Origin: Christensenella sp. UBA1750
GTDB lineage: Bacteria; Bacillota; Clostridia; Christensenellales; UBA1750
Length of the DNA: 28,547 nt
Direction: 5' to 3'
Assembly: GCA_002315655.1 (NCBI GenBank)
Contig: DCHO01000077.1
Coordinates: 20,974 to 49,520 of the forward strand
Numbering within the stretch: the first letter of the stretch is position 1; the number at the start of each line of letters is the position of its first letter. Below, piece after piece: positions 16,229-24,689 of the stretch. The translations under genes were made by a program, and so were the position numbers. The notes under the pieces were generated by a model. That model was given only the letters and a program-made list of their open reading frames with translations, made no database searches and was not told where the DNA came from.

Positions 16229-16648
16229 GGCGGCACAAGCGCCGCTAATGAATAATGAAGACTGAAAACTTAAAAATGAATAATGAGAAGTTCGTCGGGT
16301 ATATGTACCGTACCTTCGTTCCTTATTATTCAATATTCAATATTCATTTTTCAGTATTCATTAACTAAACCACGAGGCGGCACAAGTACCGCTAATGAAT
16401 AATGAAGACTGAAAACTTAAAAATGAATAATGAGAAGTTCGTCGGGTGTATGTATCGTACCTTCGTTCCTAATTATTCATTATTCAATATTCATTATTCA
16501 GTATTCATTAACTAAACCACGAGGCGGCACAAGCGCCGCTAATGAATAATGAAGACTGAAAACTTAAAAATGAATAATGAAAAGTTCGTCGGGTGCGCAG
16601 CCCGTACCTTCGTTCCTTATTATTCATTATTCAGTATTCATTAACTAA
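16227..16648. repeat. Three tandem copies of a 147-bp repeat between yidD and yidC
   Basis: The word GAGGCGGCACAAG starts at 16227, 16374 and 16521, an exact 147-bp period. Copies differ at only a few positions; the third lacks about 14 bp at its right end. Each copy begins with AATGAATAATGAAG words and ends with their near reverse complement (TATTCAATATTCATT, CAGTATTCATTAACTA), so each unit can fold on itself. The first copy overlaps the yidD stop codon. No reading frame or promoter was convincing in 16229-16690. Confidence 0.92.
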
Positions 16649-16707
16649 CTTTGCAACCAAGGCAACCAAAAACAGGCCTTGAATATATTTGGGAGGAACC
16701 ACGAAAA

Positions 16708-17592
16708 TTGAACATCATTACCACTCCCCTTCGCTGGATCCTTGATACCATCTATGGGTTTGTGGGCAATTATGGCGTGGCCATCATGCTCTTTACCCTG
16801 GTCATCAAGCTCATCCTGCTGCCTCTGGATCTGAAGCAGCGCTCTTCTATGTATAAGACACAGAAGATTCAGCCCATGCTGGAAGAGATCAACAAGAAGT
16901 ACGAAAAGGATCCCGAGAAGAAGAACCAGAAGACCATGGAGCTCTATAAAAAGGAGCACATCAATCCCATGGCCGGCTGCCTTCCCATCCTCATCCAGAT
17001 GCCCATTCTCTTTGCCATGTTCGCCGTGATGCGCCACATCGCCGCCGAGCAGGTCGTGGAGATGGTCAACACCGTGGCCGCGGGCAACACCTACATTCCC
17101 CAGTCCTTTTTGTGGATCAAGAACATCTGGCAGCCGGATAACATTTCCGCCGCCGTCATTCCCGACCTTTCCACCATCTCCGGCACCATTTCTGCTGTGA
17201 AGAACTCTGCCGTGCTCACCTCCGATGTGATTGCCACCGTCAAGGCCAATTACGAAACCGTGATGAAGCCCATGATGGAGCTTTACAACAACGGCGCCGC
17301 CAACGGCTGGGCGATCCTGCCGCTGCTGGCCGGCGGTTCCCAGTATTTCACCACCTGGCTCATGAACGGTCAGCAGAAGAACAACCCTTCTTCTCCCGCC
17401 TCCCAGCAGGCGCAGCAGCAGAAGCTCATGTCCTATATGTTCCCGCTCATCTCCGTCTTCTTCTGCTGGCAGTATAACGCCGCCTTCTCCGTCTACTGGG
17501 TCACCTCCAATATCTACACCATCGTGACCTATGTGATCTTCAACCTGGTTGCGAAGAAGAAGGAAGAAAAGAAAGCTCTGGAAAACAAGTAA
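16708..17592 (+). CDS. yidC: Membrane protein insertase YidC/Oxa1
   Basis: A 294-residue insertase that places membrane proteins with or without SecYEG. Membrane helices are visible at about 18-40 (VGNYGVAIMLFTLVIKLILL), about 88-110 (NPMAGCLPILIQMPILFAMF), and near 205-230 and 250-280. The cytosolic hairpin (about 45-85) is rich in Lys and Glu, typical of Gram-positive YidC. A Pro/Met/Ser patch QMPILFAMF is characteristic. The start is TTG 16708, with GGGAGG at 16691-16696; an in-frame TTG at 16651 lacks a binding site. No lipobox is visible. The charged tail KKKEEKKALENK is cytoplasmic. Confidence 0.95.
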   Translation: MNIITTPLRWILDTIYGFVGNYGVAIMLFTLVIKLILLPLDLKQRSSMYKTQKIQPMLEEINKKYEKDPEKKNQKTMELYKKEHINPMAGCLPILIQMPILFAMFAVMRHIAAEQVVEMVNTVAAGNTYIPQSFLWIKNIWQPDNISAAVIPDLSTISGTISAVKNSAVLTSDVIATVKANYETVMKPMMELYNNGAANGWAILPLLAGGSQYFTTWLMNGQQKNNPSSPASQQAQQQKLMSYMFPLISVFFCWQYNAAFSVYWVTSNIYTIVTYVIFNLVAKKKEEKKALENK

Positions 17593-17638
17593 ACCGTTTC
17601 AACAAAATCAACCGCCTGAAAATCGGAGGAAAAAATAG

Positions 17639-18259
17639 ATGAAAACACTGGAAATTACCGGAAAAACCTATGAAGAAGCGCTGATGAACGGCCTTGCCCA
17701 GATGGGGCTGCAGTCCTCTCAGGTCGAAGTGCAGACCTTAGAGGAAGGCACCAAGGGCTTCCTTGGTATCGGCGCCAAGCCCTACAAACTGCTGCTCACC
17801 GAAAAGGACACCACCGCCTCCCGCGCCGAAGACTTCCTGAAAAACTTAACCGAGCTCATGGGACTTTCCGTCACCTTTGACATTTCCCAGGAAGAGGATT
17901 CCATGCTCATCAACATGAACGGCGATTCTCAGGGCATCCTCATCGGCCACCGCGGAGAGACATTGGACGCGCTGCAATACTTAACCTCTCTGCAGGTCAA
18001 CAAGGATTCCAAGGATTACATCCGCGTGACGCTGGACACCGAAGGCTACCGCGCCAAGCGCGAGCAGACCCTGATCGCCCTGGCCAACCGCATGGCCTCC
18101 AAGGTCGCAAAGACCGGCCGCCGCATGGTGCTGGAACCCATGAATCCCTACGAGCGCCGCATTCTCCATTCCGCCCTGCAGGATAACCCCTATGTCACCA
18201 CCCACTCCGAGGGCGAAGAACCCAACCGCCGCGTGGTCATCACCTTAAAGAAGGACTAA
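17639..18259 (+). CDS. jag: RNA-binding protein Jag/KhpB (KH and R3H domains)
   Basis: A 206-residue RNA-binding protein. The Jag N-terminal domain (about 1-52, with EEGTKGFLGIGAKPYK) is followed by a KH domain (about 78-145) with the GILIGHRGETLDALQYL loop and a C-terminal R3H domain (about 155-203, with NPYERRILHSALQDNP). In Streptococcus and Lactobacillus relatives, KhpB acts with KhpA in cell elongation and division. ATG 17639 follows CGGAGG closely. It lies 46 bp after yidC, the standard neighbour, and is followed by a terminator. Confidence 0.94.
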   Translation: MKTLEITGKTYEEALMNGLAQMGLQSSQVEVQTLEEGTKGFLGIGAKPYKLLLTEKDTTASRAEDFLKNLTELMGLSVTFDISQEEDSMLINMNGDSQGILIGHRGETLDALQYLTSLQVNKDSKDYIRVTLDTEGYRAKREQTLIALANRMASKVAKTGRRMVLEPMNPYERRILHSALQDNPYVTTHSEGEEPNRRVVITLKKD

Positions 18260-18312
18260 CCCCTTGCACATATCTGAAACCGTTTATGACGGTTTCGCCT
18301 TACCGAACCTAC

Positions 18313-18344
18313 AAAGAGCGTCTTGACAATCGGACGCTCTTTTT
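18313..18344 (+). terminator. Rho-independent terminator after jag
   Basis: AAAGAGCGTC (18313-18322) pairs perfectly with GACGCTCTTT (18333-18342), and T5 runs across the stem end (18340-18344). A second small hairpin, GAAACCG/CGGTTTC (18276-18296), precedes it. mnmE starts 20 bases later, so readthrough may feed mnmE. Confidence 0.75.
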
Positions 18345-18363
18345 CCAATCAGGTGATCAATTT

Positions 18364-19713
18364 ATGGATACCATTGCATCTGTCGCCACCGCGCTGGGCG
18401 CCTCCGGCATTGCTATTATTCGCATTTCCGGGGAAAACGCTAAAAATGTGCTGAACCGGGTTTTTGTGCCAAAATCGGGGAAACCCATGAAAAACCGCTA
18501 TCTCACCTACGGAAATGCTGTGCTGAACGGAAATCCGCTTGATGAGTGCATGGCGGTCTTCATGCCTGCGCCGCACACCTATACCACCGAGGATGTGGCG
18601 GAAATCCAGTGCCACGGCGGCTCCGTCACCGCAAATGCCGTGCTTTCCGCCGTGCTGCAAAGCGGCGCAAGGCTGGCCGAACCGGGGGAGTTTACCAAAC
18701 GTGCCTTTTTGGGCGGAAGAATTGACCTATCCCAAGCCGAATCGGTGATGGACCTGATCTCCGCAAGAACCCAAGAAGCCGCAAGGTCGGGTCTGCGCCA
18801 GATGAAGGGCTTTCTCTCCAAGCGGATTCACGCCCTGCAAAGCCGGTTACTTGATACTATTGCCTATCTGGAAGCCTTTTTGGATTATCCCGATGAGGAC
18901 ATTGAAGACCTCACCGCCGACAAAGCGCGGGCGGAGGTGCTTGCGGTGCAAAGCGAGCTGCAAAGTGCCCTCAAAAACGCCAAGGCCGGGAAAATGCTCA
19001 ACAACGGCGTGCGCATCGTGCTCTGCGGCAGCCCGAATACCGGGAAATCCTCCCTGCTCAACGCGCTGCTGCGGGAGCAGCGTGCCATCGTCACCGATGT
19101 GCCCGGCACCACAAGGGATGTACTGCGGGAACAGCTCAACCTAAACGGTCTGCCCGTGCAGCTCATCGACACGGCGGGTCTGCGTCAGTCGCCCGACACC
19201 GTGGAAAGGATCGGGATTGATTTGGCACGGCAGGAAGTGGATTCTGCCGATGTGGTGCTGTTGGTCTTAGACGGCACAAGAGAGCCGGACACGGAGGAAA
19301 AATCCCTGATTTTACGGGAAAATCTGCCGCTGGTCATTGCGCTCAACAAGAGCGACTTGAAGACAGTGCTTCATGTGAAACAACTGTCCGAGCTTTACCC
19401 CGGCGCACGCATTGTCGTGACCTCCGCCAAGTGCGGCAACGGCGTGGAGGAGCTCCGCGAGACCCTCTATGAAACCGCGCTGCACGGCGCATCCCCGGAG
19501 GATGCGTACCTGACCAACGAACGGCACATCGAAGCCGCGAGAAATGCAGTAAAAAGCCTCGATGCCGCGCTTTCCGCCCTGTCAACATTGACCTTGGACT
19601 GCGCCGCCTTAGACCTGCGCAACGCATGGGAAACGCTGGGAAGCATCACCGGCGAGAACACGACGGAAGATGTGATCGACCGCATTTTTGCGAAATTCTG
19701 TCTCGGAAAATAA
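18364..19713 (+). CDS. mnmE: tRNA uridine-5-carboxymethylaminomethyl modification GTPase MnmE
   Basis: A 449-residue GTPase that with MnmG installs the cmnm5 group on wobble uridine 34 of several tRNAs. The N-terminal tetrahydrofolate-binding domain begins MDTIASVATALGASGIAIIR. The Walker A is GSPNTGKSSLLN (about 222-233), then DVPGTTRD and DTAGLR, and NKSD near 330. The C-terminus ends CLGK, the conserved C-x-G-K motif with its catalytic Cys at about 446. The start at ATG 18364 is chosen because AGGTGA precedes it and family alignments begin there; the frame is open 26 codons further upstream through the terminator. Confidence 0.97.
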   Translation: MDTIASVATALGASGIAIIRISGENAKNVLNRVFVPKSGKPMKNRYLTYGNAVLNGNPLDECMAVFMPAPHTYTTEDVAEIQCHGGSVTANAVLSAVLQSGARLAEPGEFTKRAFLGGRIDLSQAESVMDLISARTQEAARSGLRQMKGFLSKRIHALQSRLLDTIAYLEAFLDYPDEDIEDLTADKARAEVLAVQSELQSALKNAKAGKMLNNGVRIVLCGSPNTGKSSLLNALLREQRAIVTDVPGTTRDVLREQLNLNGLPVQLIDTAGLRQSPDTVERIGIDLARQEVDSADVVLLVLDGTREPDTEEKSLILRENLPLVIALNKSDLKTVLHVKQLSELYPGARIVVTSAKCGNGVEELRETLYETALHGASPEDAYLTNERHIEAARNAVKSLDAALSALSTLTLDCAALDLRNAWETLGSITGENTTEDVIDRIFAKFCLGK

Positions 19714-19772
19714 CCGGAACCGAAATAAATGAACTCTTTTTTCACTGACACTCATCCCGGAGATGAAAACGA

Positions 19773-21647
19773 ATGATTACACCTTTTTCTGAAACTTACG
19801 ATGTTGTGGTCATCGGCGCGGGTCATGCCGGGTGCGAGGCTGCGCTGGCCTGTGCCCGACTGGGACACAAGACCCTGCTGCTCACGCTGAACATTGACGG
19901 CGTGGCCTTAATGCCCTGCAATCCGTCCATCGGCGGCACGGCAAAGGGGCATCTGGTGCGGGAATTGGACGCGCTGGGCGGCGAAATGGGGCGCGCCATC
20001 GACGATACCTTCATCCAGTCCCGGATGCTCAACACGGGCAAGGGGCCGGCGGTGCATTCCCTCCGCGCCCAAGCGGACAAGAAGGAATATCAGAAGCGGA
20101 TGCTGCACGCCATCCAGCATCAGGAAAACCTGACCCTGCGGCAGGGGGAAGCCAAGGAGATCACCGAGGAAAACGGGTGTGTCACATCGGTTTCCACCGT
20201 CACAGGCGCGGTCTATCCCTGCAAGGCGGCCATCTTGGCTACCGGTGTCTACCTGAAATCCCGTTGCATCGTGGGGGAGACCCACACCGATTCGGGGCCT
20301 TCCGGCTTGGGAAACGCCAAATATCTGTCCGATTCGCTGGAAAAGCTGGGCTTTCCGCTGCGGCGTTTTAAGACCGGCACCCCCGCCCGCGTGGATAAGA
20401 ACACCATCGACTTTTCCAAATTCGAGGAACAGCCCGGGGACGAAAAAATCGTGCCCTTCTCCTTTCTCTCCGGCGATCTTGAAAAGGAGCAGGTGTCCTG
20501 CTTCTTAGGCTACACCACACAAGAGACCCATAAGATCATCCGCGAAAACCTTTCCCGTGCGCCGCTTTATTCCGGCGACATTCACGGCATCGGCCCTCGG
20601 TATTGCCCGTCCATCGAGGACAAGGTGGTGCGCTTTGCCGACCGCGACCGGCATCCGCTGTTCTTGGAGCCGGAAGGCCTCGGAACCGAAGAATGGTATG
20701 TGCAGGGGATGTCGTCCTCCATGCCGGAGGACGTGCAGTGGCGCATTTACCGCTCCATTCCGGGGTTGGAGAAAGTTGAATTAACGCGGCTCGCCTACGC
20801 CATCGAATATGACTGCATCGACCCGACGCAGCTCAAAAACACGCTGGAAGCCAAGCACATTGCGAACCTCTTTTTTGCGGGGCAGATCAACGGTTCCTCC
20901 GGCTATGAGGAAGCCGCCGCGCAGGGGCTGTATGCGGGCATCAACTGCGCCTTAAAACTGGAAAACCGGGAACCCATGGTGCTGACCCGCGCCGATGCGT
21001 ACATCGGCGTGCTGGTGGACGACCTGACGGGCAAGGGCACCAACGAGCCCTACCGCATGATGACCTCCCGCGCCGAATACCGTCTGCTGCTGCGGCAGGA
21101 CAATGCCGACCTGCGTTTGACCGAGATCGGCTATCAGGTCGGTCTGGCGTCCCGCAAACGCTATGAAAAAATGTTGGCCAAAAAGAAGGACACGGACGAG
21201 CTGCTGGCATTGCTGAAAAGCATTCACCTAAACGGTTCTCAGGCGGCAGCCATTCTTCCGGGGGTATCCGTGCCTGCGGGCATCACAGCGGCGGATTTCC
21301 TGCGCCGCACGGACGGAAGCTATGAAGCACTGCAAAAGGTCTGTGAAAATGTGCCGGAAGTGCGGGACGAAGTGAAGGAGCAAGTGGAGATTTTCCTTAA
21401 ATATGAGGGATATTTGACCCGGCAGGAAAAGCAGGTGGAGGAATTCAGAAGGACGGAGAGCCAGAGGATTCCCGCTGATATTGATTATGATTTAATAACA
21501 GGAATACGCATTGAAGCGCGGCAGAAGCTGTCGAAGCTCCGCCCGGAGACCATCGGCGCGGCGGGTAGAATTTCCGGCGTTTCGCCCGGGGACATTGCGG
21601 TGCTGCTCATCAAATTGGAGCAGTTACGAAGGGAGGGGAAGGCATGA
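19773..21647 (+). CDS. mnmG: tRNA uridine-5-carboxymethylaminomethyl modification enzyme MnmG
   Basis: A 624-residue FAD-dependent partner of MnmE. FAD binding is shown by DVVVIGAGHAGCEAALA (about 9-25) and family signatures GGTAKGHLVRELDALGG (about 54-70) and GTPARVDKNTIDFSKFEEQ (about 205-222). The second signature GQINGSSGYEEAAAQGLYAG appears near 370-389. The C-terminal MnmE-binding region is full length. ATG 19773 has GGAGATG upstream; it follows mnmE by 59 bp and overlaps rsmG by four bases (ATGA). Confidence 0.97.
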   Translation: MITPFSETYDVVVIGAGHAGCEAALACARLGHKTLLLTLNIDGVALMPCNPSIGGTAKGHLVRELDALGGEMGRAIDDTFIQSRMLNTGKGPAVHSLRAQADKKEYQKRMLHAIQHQENLTLRQGEAKEITEENGCVTSVSTVTGAVYPCKAAILATGVYLKSRCIVGETHTDSGPSGLGNAKYLSDSLEKLGFPLRRFKTGTPARVDKNTIDFSKFEEQPGDEKIVPFSFLSGDLEKEQVSCFLGYTTQETHKIIRENLSRAPLYSGDIHGIGPRYCPSIEDKVVRFADRDRHPLFLEPEGLGTEEWYVQGMSSSMPEDVQWRIYRSIPGLEKVELTRLAYAIEYDCIDPTQLKNTLEAKHIANLFFAGQINGSSGYEEAAAQGLYAGINCALKLENREPMVLTRADAYIGVLVDDLTGKGTNEPYRMMTSRAEYRLLLRQDNADLRLTEIGYQVGLASRKRYEKMLAKKKDTDELLALLKSIHLNGSQAAAILPGVSVPAGITAADFLRRTDGSYEALQKVCENVPEVRDEVKEQVEIFLKYEGYLTRQEKQVEEFRRTESQRIPADIDYDLITGIRIEARQKLSKLRPETIGAAGRISGVSPGDIAVLLIKLEQLRREGKA

Positions 21648-22354
21648 TCGCGGAACGTGTGAAGGCCGGAGCCGGGCAGATGGGCGTTGCCCTGGACGAT
21701 GCTGCCGCGGAACGCTTCGCTCTCTATTATAATCTGCTTAAAATCGGAAACGAGAAAATGAACCTGACCGCCGTGCTGGAACCCGAGGAAGCCGTGGATC
21801 GGCACTTTCTGGACTGCATCGCGCCGGTAGGACTTGGACTGCTGCCGGACAAGGCGAAATTGGTGGATGTAGGCACCGGCGCGGGCTTTCCCGGACTGCC
21901 GCTTCTCATTGCGCGGCCTGATCTGCGCATCACCTTGGTGGATTCGCTGGAAAAGCGGCTCAATTTCATCCGTGAAACGCTGGAAAAGTTAGGGCTGCAA
22001 GCGGAGATCGTCCACGCACGGGCGGAGGATTTCGGGAGAAACCCGGTATATCGGGAAACCTTTGATTTCGCCGTGGCCAGAGCGGTGGCGGGGCTGTCCC
22101 CGCTGATGGAATATCTGCTGCCCTGCGTAAAGCGCGGGGGACAGGCGATCTGCTGGAAAGGCCCCGGCGTGGAGGAGGAAGCGCTGGCGGCGAAGAAGGC
22201 GATCTTCCTATTGGGAGGAAAGGCAAAGGAGCCGATTGCCTATTCGGTACCGAATCGGGACTGGCAGCACAATCTTTTTGTGGTGGAGAAGGTCAGCGGA
22301 ACGCCGAAGACTTATCCGCGCAAGGCGGGTACGCCGGCAAAACAACCACTGTAA
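21644..22354 (+). CDS. rsmG: 16S rRNA (guanine527-N7)-methyltransferase RsmG
   Basis: A 236-residue SAM-dependent methyltransferase that modifies G527 of 16S rRNA in the 530 loop. The SAM site is VDVGTGAGFPGLPLLI (about 76-91), preceded by NLTAVLEPEEAVDRHFLDC (about 41-59). VARAVAGLSPLMEYLLPCVKRGG (about 149-171) is a family hallmark. The C-terminal FPRK-like element reads KTYPRKAGTPAK. Its ATG overlaps the mnmG stop as ATGA, so the two are translationally coupled. Confidence 0.96.
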   Translation: MIAERVKAGAGQMGVALDDAAAERFALYYNLLKIGNEKMNLTAVLEPEEAVDRHFLDCIAPVGLGLLPDKAKLVDVGTGAGFPGLPLLIARPDLRITLVDSLEKRLNFIRETLEKLGLQAEIVHARAEDFGRNPVYRETFDFAVARAVAGLSPLMEYLLPCVKRGGQAICWKGPGVEEEALAAKKAIFLLGGKAKEPIAYSVPNRDWQHNLFVVEKVSGTPKTYPRKAGTPAKQPL

Positions 22355-22978
22355 TTTCTTCTATGTATGAAAAAGAAACAGGTACGGGCGCTGACCAGAG
22401 ACCCCCTGTAAGAAGCGTAGCTTCTTACAGGGGGTCTCTGGTCGCGGGGCGCCTCGACGGCGCCCAAGGAAAGGAACGGCTGCGGAGGTGACTTTTCGTT
22501 CCTGTTGGATGAACTGCAAAGCATGGAGGGGCGCGACAACGTGCAGATGGGCTAATGCCATATAAATTGTCGCGCCCGCCACCCCGAAAGGCCGCATGAC
22601 GCGAAGCGTTATGCGGCCTTTCGGGGTGGCATTTTCGTCTTTACGGGACAAGAAATCGCTATTCATTTTGTGTCAATGATAGACAGAAAGCACTACAATC
22701 GCGTACAAAATGTATAGATGCGCGTAGGATATTGTCGAAGAATTGAGAAATAAGGGTGTTTCGGTCGAACGGTTTTTCTTGCTTTTTTCCCTAAGATTAT
22801 GGATAATTTCAACAGAATCTCCAAGATATTTCGGGAGAAACGGGATTTGTTGCCCGCTCCCAAGACCCGGGGGTAAACCCCGGGTCTTGGGAGCGGGCGG
22901 GGTGCGGGGCTGCGCCCCGCACCCCCTGACGGTACCCGTTGTTTCACATGAAACACAAACAAAGAGAGGAAGAGGAAT
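22355..22978. other. Hairpin-rich gap between rsmG and noc
   Basis: A 624-bp stretch without a convincing gene. The 17-nt core AGGTACGGGCGCTGACC lies at 22380-22396. A perfect 24-bp stem is formed by 22393-22416 and 22420-22443 (loop GTA). A 25-bp stem with one wobble is formed by 22578-22602 and 22606-22630 (loop GAA). A perfect 21-bp stem is 22852-22872 with 22878-22898 (loop GTAAA), and a perfect 12-bp stem 22899-22910 with 22914-22925. A parS-like site follows at 22940. None of the stems has a good U-tract. Confidence 0.8.
22940..22955 (+). promoter_or_regulatory. parS-like site upstream of noc
   Basis: TGTTTCACATGAAACA differs from the symmetric parS form TGTTTCACGTGAAACA at one central base. 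It lies 23 bp ahead of the noc start. An identical copy is at 25551-25566, just after parB. It is the expected loading site for ParB. Confidence 0.85.
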
Positions 22979-23824
22979 ATGCAGGAACAGAACGGCAAGC
23001 ACAGTCTGAAAATCAAAGAGCGCGAGATCGCCCGCATTCCCATAGAGGCCATTCGCCCGAACCCTTACCAGCCCCGGCGCATTTTCTCCAACGAAGCGCT
23101 GGAAGAGCTGTCCGCATCTATCCGGCAATACGGACTTTTGCAGCCCATCAGCGTGCGAAAGGTAGAAAACGGAAAATATGAACTCATCGCAGGGGAACGG
23201 CGGCTGCGTGCCAGCAAATTGGCAGGACTTAATGAAATCGATGCGATTGTGTTTTCCTCCTATGAGCAGGACAGCGCGGTGGTGGCGATGATGGAAAATC
23301 TGCAAAGAGAGAATTTACATTATTTCGAGGAAGCGGAGGGTTATTTGAATCTCATCCACGACCACGGACTGTCGCAGGACGAGCTGGCACGGCGGCTGGG
23401 GAAGAACCAATCCACCATTGCCAACAAAATGCGCATACTCAAGCTCCCGGTGAAGGTGAAACGCCTGCTCATCCAGTACGGCTTGAGCGAACGCCACGCC
23501 CGTGCACTGCTCCGTCTGCACGATGAGGAAATGCAGATGAAGGTACTGTCCAGCATCATCCACCAAAGCCTGAACGTGAAAGCCACGGAGGAACTGGTGG
23601 AGCGGATTCTGACCCGGATGTACGGCATCGAGGAGGAGGAAAAGCCCGAGGAGGCAAAATGCAAAAACATGGTGCGGGACAACCGCATTTATCTCAACTC
23701 CATAAAAAGTGTTATCCGGCAGATGAAGGAAGCGGGGTTGGCGGCGGAAATTTCCACTGTGGAGACCGAAAAAGGCCTGGAAATTCATCTTTCCATCCCA
23801 AAAGGCGGTTTCTTAGTTTCCTGA
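22979..23824 (+). CDS. noc: ParB-family nucleoid occlusion protein Noc
   Basis: A 281-residue ParB paralogue. The CTP-binding N-terminal domain shows IPIEAIRPNPYQPRRIF (about 20-36), GERRLRASKLAG (about 72-83) and ENLQRENLHYFEEAEGY (about 104-120). The helix-turn-helix is SQDELARRLGKNQSTIANKM (about 129-148). Gln and Lys in NQSTIANK match Noc and not ParB (SRPAVANL in the paralogue at 24690), which in Bacillus switches specificity from parS to the Noc site. The N-terminus lacks an obvious Bacillus-type amphipathic membrane helix. The gene order rsmG-noc-parA-parB agrees with the assignment. GAGGAAGAGG precedes ATG 22979. Confidence 0.85.
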   Translation: MQEQNGKHSLKIKEREIARIPIEAIRPNPYQPRRIFSNEALEELSASIRQYGLLQPISVRKVENGKYELIAGERRLRASKLAGLNEIDAIVFSSYEQDSAVVAMMENLQRENLHYFEEAEGYLNLIHDHGLSQDELARRLGKNQSTIANKMRILKLPVKVKRLLIQYGLSERHARALLRLHDEEMQMKVLSSIIHQSLNVKATEELVERILTRMYGIEEEEKPEEAKCKNMVRDNRIYLNSIKSVIRQMKEAGLAAEISTVETEKGLEIHLSIPKGGFLVS

Positions 23825-23850
23825 AAACGCACAAATTCAGAAAAAAATTC

Positions 23851-23879
23851 TTCTCAATCGCGCCAAAATCCGCTATAAT
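23851..23879 (+). promoter_or_regulatory. Predicted parA promoter
   Basis: TATAAT at 23874-23879 is perfect; TTCTCA at 23851-23856 is a weak -35 at 17-bp spacing. It lies just after the noc stop and about 40 bp ahead of parA, so the parA-parB pair can be expressed apart from noc. Confidence 0.6.
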
Positions 23880-23917
23880 AGGAAAGTACACTGCTTTGGA
23901 ACGGGGGATTGAGGAGT

Positions 23918-24688
23918 TTGACGAAAGTGATCGCGGTTGCCAACCAGAAGGGCGGCGTGGGCAAGACCACCACAACGGTGAACTTGGCGGCGTATGTGGC
24001 GGAGGCCGGGAAACGGGTGCTGTTGGTTGACCTGGACGCGCAGGGCAACGCCACCAGCGGCTTGGGCATCGACCACAATGCGCTGGAACAATCGGTTTAC
24101 AATGTGTTGACCGATGATAAGGATGTGCAGGACGTTGTGTTGTCCACCGGCGTCAAAAACCTCTATATTATGCCCTCCGTGACGGAATTGGCGGGCGCGG
24201 AAATTCAGCTGGTCTCTTTTTTGAGCCGCGAGCATATTCTTTCCAAGGCATTGGAAAGCGTCGCGCCGCTCTATGATTTCATTTTTATCGACTGTCCGCC
24301 GTCGCTGGGGCTGCTGACATTAAACGCCCTGACTGCGGCAAACTCGATTCTGGTTCCCATACAGTGCGAATATTACGCATTGGAAGGGCTTTCGCAGCTC
24401 ATGAACACCGTGCGGCTGGTCAAAAAGCGGCTGAACCCGACCTTAGAGATCGAGGGCATCGTGATGACGATGTTCAACGGGCGCACCAAGCTGGCGGTGC
24501 AGGTGGTGGACGAGGTAAAGAAGTATTTCGGCTCCAAGGTGTATGCCACCATCATCCCGCGCAACGTGCGTTTGGGCGAAGCCCCCTCCTACGGGCAGCC
24601 CATCAACCTTTATGACGGGCGTTCCGCAGGGGCGCAGGCCTACAAGAGCCTGACAAAAGAATTTCTGAAAGAAAACGGGGTGGACTGA
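23918..24688 (+). CDS. parA: Chromosome partitioning ATPase ParA (Soj)
   Basis: A protein of about 256 residues with the deviant Walker A NQKGGVGKTTTTVNLA (about 9-24), Walker A' VLLVDLDAQGNATSGLG (about 34-50) and Walker B FIFIDCPPSLGLLTLNAL (about 112-129). ParA forms ATP-dependent dimers on the nucleoid and is driven by ParB; in Bacillus, Soj also regulates DnaA. The start is uncertain: TTG 23918 gives MTKVIAVANQ, the family pattern; TTG 23909 would be three codons longer and GTG 23927 three shorter, with GAGGAG at 23911-23916. It is followed by parB after one base. Confidence 0.95.
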   Translation: MTKVIAVANQKGGVGKTTTTVNLAAYVAEAGKRVLLVDLDAQGNATSGLGIDHNALEQSVYNVLTDDKDVQDVVLSTGVKNLYIMPSVTELAGAEIQLVSFLSREHILSKALESVAPLYDFIFIDCPPSLGLLTLNALTAANSILVPIQCEYYALEGLSQLMNTVRLVKKRLNPTLEIEGIVMTMFNGRTKLAVQVVDEVKKYFGSKVYATIIPRNVRLGEAPSYGQPINLYDGRSAGAQAYKSLTKEFLKENGVD

Positions 24689-24689
24689 A

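Noticed and set aside
16651..16707. Upstream TTG start for yidC
   Set aside because: No ribosome binding site; it adds residues from the repeat tail, whereas TTG 16708 has GGGAGG at the right distance.
22486..22556. Short coding-like tail (FLLDELQSMEGRDNVQMG then stop)
   Set aside because: Only about 25 codons, no start or binding site and flanked by repeat hairpins. It could be a gene remnant, but the evidence is too thin to call.
22361..22666. 101-codon minus-strand frame after rsmG
   Set aside because: It is made of hairpin arms and repeat sequence and has no binding site.
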